Shown piece by piece: positions 6,073 to 7,439 of a stretch of DNA of 7,439 nucleotides. How positions within the stretch are numbered: position 1 is the first letter of the stretch; every line of letters begins with the position of its first letter. Below the pieces are notes generated by a model. The model searched no databases. It was not told the origin of the DNA and saw nothing but the letters and a program-made list of their open reading frames with translations. The translations under genes and the position numbers were made by a program. Source of the stretch: an uncultured Clostridium sp. GTDB lineage: Bacteria; Bacillota; Clostridia; TANB77; CAG-508. The stretch covers positions 1-7,439 of the forward strand of contig URWN01000056.1 in the NCBI GenBank assembly GCA_900551615.1. Direction: 5' to 3'.

Positions 6073-6639
6073 TTATAGTACAAGTATTCCTAAATGTTCT
6101 AATAATATTTTTAAACCTAATAGTATTAAAATAACTCCACCTACGAATTCGGCTTTTTTTTCGTACTTATCTCCAAATTTATTTCCAACTTTTGTTCCAA
6201 TAACTGATAAAACAAATGTAATTATTCCTATAAGTGAAATTGCTAAAATCAAGTTGACTTTAAAGAATGCAAACGTTATTCCAACTGCTAATGCATCTAT
6301 ACTTGTGGCTATTGCAAGTATAATCATTGTTTTAAAATTTACATCATCACTAATAGTATCACATTCTGTATCGAATGCTTCTTTTATCATGTTTCCACCT
6401 ATTATAGCTAATAAAATAAATGCTACCCAGTGATCAAAATTTGTTATAAAACTTTCAAATGTTGAACCTAAAAAATATCCTATTACTGGCATTATTGCTT
6501 GGAATCCTCCAAAGTATAATCCTATTATACAGGCTTTTTTCCAGTCCATTTTTTTCATTGATATTCCTTTGCATATTGATACTGCAAAAGCGTCCATTCC
6601 AAGTCCTATGCTTAATAATATTAGTTCAATTATTCCCAT
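6073..6639 (-). CDS. mntP: Manganese efflux pump MntP (YebN/DUF204 family)
   Basis: MntP exports Mn2+ across the cytoplasmic membrane and protects against manganese overload. The 188 residues match the family length and its internal duplication. Each half carries an acidic membrane motif: GLGMDAFAVSICKG with Asp16, and ATSIDALAVGITF with Asp115, the positions corresponding to the transport-critical aspartates of the E. coli protein. About six hydrophobic helices are visible, with IIGGNMIKEAF in the middle and GGVILILLGLKILLEHLGIL at the end. AGGAGAT at 6646-6652 supports the ATG. I looked for the yybP-ykoY manganese riboswitch that often precedes mntP and did not see its conserved core. The gene heads a same-strand run into the spoIIIA cluster. 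Confidence 0.94.
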   Translation of the reverse strand: MGIIELILLSIGLGMDAFAVSICKGISMKKMDWKKACIIGLYFGGFQAIMPVIGYFLGSTFESFITNFDHWVAFILLAIIGGNMIKEAFDTECDTISDDVNFKTMIILAIATSIDALAVGITFAFFKVNLILAISLIGIITFVLSVIGTKVGNKFGDKYEKKAEFVGGVILILLGLKILLEHLGILVL

Positions 6640-6698
6640 GTTTTCATCTCCTAAATATTTATATATAATTTTATTAGGGTTTAAAAATTTTTATGTTA

Positions 6699-6727
6699 TT
6701 TATATCATAATTTAAGAAAATTAGCAA
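6699..6727 (-). promoter_or_regulatory. Candidate sigma-A promoter for mntP
   Basis: On the minus strand TTGCTA (6722-6727) and TATAAA (6699-6704) are separated by 17 bases. Transcription would start near 6692 and leave a leader of about 53 bases ahead of mntP, too short for a yybP-ykoY riboswitch. It could also drive the downstream gene and perhaps the spoIIIA genes, since no terminator is visible between them. The surrounding 6654-6813 is almost pure A+T, so chance matches are likely. I see no gene there. Confidence 0.42.
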
Positions 6728-6813
6728 TGATTTTAATTACTTATTTATATTTATATTTTTATTTTTTAATACCTACCTTTAACATACTACAAGTTATCTT
6801 ATTTCTACAATAT

Positions 6814-6893
6814 AAAATAGAATGGTGTATAATTTAGCACACAAATTTTACTTTTTAAAATTTACACACAATGTTATACACCATAACTATTTT
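6814..6893. terminator. 80-bp nested palindrome directly behind the right-hand gene, probable terminator
   Basis: Working inward, AAAATAG (6814-6820) pairs with CTATTTT (6887-6893), ATGGTGTATAA (6822-6832) with TTATACACCAT (6874-6884), and AAATTTTA (6843-6850) with TAAAATTT (6856-6863) around a five-base loop. The unpaired bulges inside the middle stem are exactly ten bases on each side. The palindrome begins on the base next to the TAG stop at 6894-6896. On the minus strand the outer stem ends in CTATTTTATATT, so it could terminate transcription. Its size and three-tier symmetry exceed an ordinary terminator. A tiny mobile repeat or a recombination-associated hairpin are alternatives. Confidence 0.6.
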
Positions 6894-7439
6894 CTATTTA
6901 ATTCCAAACGGAGAACTTGAACTTCCATTTCCTGATGTTACTTGGACATTAGAATTTAGAATTATACATGGGCGGAAGGCAAAGTCAAAAGAATTATCAA
7001 TACCAGAACGATACAAATAGCAAGCACCAACATTTCCAGGCCCCGCTGCTCGAACATCAAAGTCAGCATAGTCAGAATTAGCCACTACACAACGAGATGA
7101 TATCCAATATGTCGGATAGTCCTTTCCATTATTTGTAAATAATTCATAATATTTATTATCTATAAAGCTATCTGTATTATTCATACTTTGAAACCAGTAT
7201 GTTTTCTTTAGTGTAGTTGTAGATGATATATCATTTCCTGTTACAAAACTTTCTTGACTACTAACACCTAATTTTGTTGAAGTACTATTTGTTTTTTCAA
7301 CAGTTTGATTTTCTTCTGTTTCTAATATTTTAGGATATTTAATGTTTGTTGGTAAATATTGTGTTGAATCTTCTGTTGGTTGTATTTTCATATATTTTGT
7401 TATATCTTCTATTTTTAAGTTTTGTACTGTACTTGCTAA
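6894..7439 (-). CDS. C-terminal part of a pseudopilin-like or DUF6273-like surface protein (5' end beyond the window)
   Basis: The frame is open to the window edge, giving 181 residues that begin LASTVQNLKIEDITKYM. The ATG at 7391 is internal and has no clear ribosome site. Residues near 17-65 are polar and Thr/Ser/Glu-rich. The C-terminal domain contains KKTYWFQSMNN, then YWISSRCVVANSDYADFDVR, a Gly/Ala-rich turn, CYLYRSG and FAFRPCIILNSNVQVTSG, ending in GSSSSPFGIK. This pattern (YW-x-x-SR, V-R, an RP near the end, then a Gly/Ser tail) is one I associate with clostridial proteins that begin with a GITLVALVIT helix and end in a C-type-lectin-like or DUF6273-like domain. Local base composition is far richer in GC than its surroundings. 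The binding target is unknown. Confidence 0.68.
   Translation of the reverse strand, partial: LASTVQNLKIEDITKYMKIQPTEDSTQYLPTNIKYPKILETEENQTVEKTNSTSTKLGVSSQESFVTGNDISSTTTLKKTYWFQSMNNTDSFIDNKYYELFTNNGKDYPTYWISSRCVVANSDYADFDVRAAGPGNVGACYLYRSGIDNSFDFAFRPCIILNSNVQVTSGNGSSSSPFGIK
6971..7100 (-). other. Candidate hypervariable segment (diversity-generating-retroelement style) in the surface protein
   Basis: By my count 58 of 130 bases here are G or C, about 45%, against roughly 20% in the neighbouring 7141-7200. The codons are dominated by NNY triplets for exposed-type residues (AAT, TCT, GAC, TAT, GCT, TTT, GAT, CGT, TGC). This is the signature left when AAY codons of a template are randomised at adenines in diversity-generating retroelements. 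The segment encodes SRCVVANSDYADF through FAFRPC, where related proteins, as I remember them, vary most. It ends in a GC-rich run (GCCTTCCGCCC on the minus strand) about 80 bases before the palindrome. No template repeat or reverse transcriptase is in the window, so this is a hypothesis. Confidence 0.35.

Noticed and set aside
6640..6813. yybP-ykoY manganese riboswitch ahead of mntP
   Set aside because: The leader is almost pure A+T and I could not find the conserved GC-containing core or paired stems.
1..7439. CRISPR array, tRNA or rRNA genes
   Set aside because: No regularly spaced repeats and no cloverleaf or rRNA-like GC-rich conserved stretch were seen on either strand.

Overview
The window is very AT-rich and reads as a spore-forming, low-GC Firmicute of the class Clostridia. 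The evidence is an almost complete spoIIIA sporulation cluster in canonical gene order, strong Shine-Dalgarno sites, and two fragments of the 'GITLVALVIT' pseudopilin-like surface proteins that I associate with uncultured gut clostridia. The class assignment is fairly secure. The gut origin is an inference from remembered families.

Layout. At the left edge (1-131, minus) is the N-terminus of a pseudopilin-like secreted protein. It has a strong ribosome binding site and two tandem promoter-like sites overlapping a pair of 19-bp direct repeats. Divergent from it is a 68-residue XRE-type regulator (294-500, plus), which could act on those repeats. A palindromic terminator (534-579) separates that gene from the convergent cluster.

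From 6639 down to 595, nine genes run on the minus strand: mntP (manganese efflux), an unrecognised gene with a possible winged-helix N-terminus and one membrane helix, then spoIIIAB-AC-AD-AE-AF-AG-AH. These seven encode most of the mother-cell half of the SpoIIIA-SpoIIQ feeding-tube apparatus. The ATPase gene spoIIIAA, normally first in the operon, is absent from its usual place. spoIIIAB carries a one-base insertion at 4763 that breaks its C-terminal membrane helix. An interspersed hairpin repeat (GGGACGGTTC type) sits between spoIIIAB and spoIIIAC.

At the right edge (6894-7439, minus) is the C-terminal part of a second surface protein. It ends in a GC-rich, NNY-codon-rich block that resembles the variable region of a diversity-generating-retroelement target. 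Directly behind its stop codon lies an 80-bp nested palindrome. No reverse transcriptase or template repeat is in the window, so this remains a hypothesis.

The window is mainly a known sporulation operon with local oddities: missing AA, frameshifted AB, inserted repeat, and unusual upstream neighbours. Surface-protein genes flank it on both sides. The best candidates for something new are the hypervariable-looking C-terminus with its palindrome, and the XRE/tandem-repeat switch in front of the pseudopilin-like gene.
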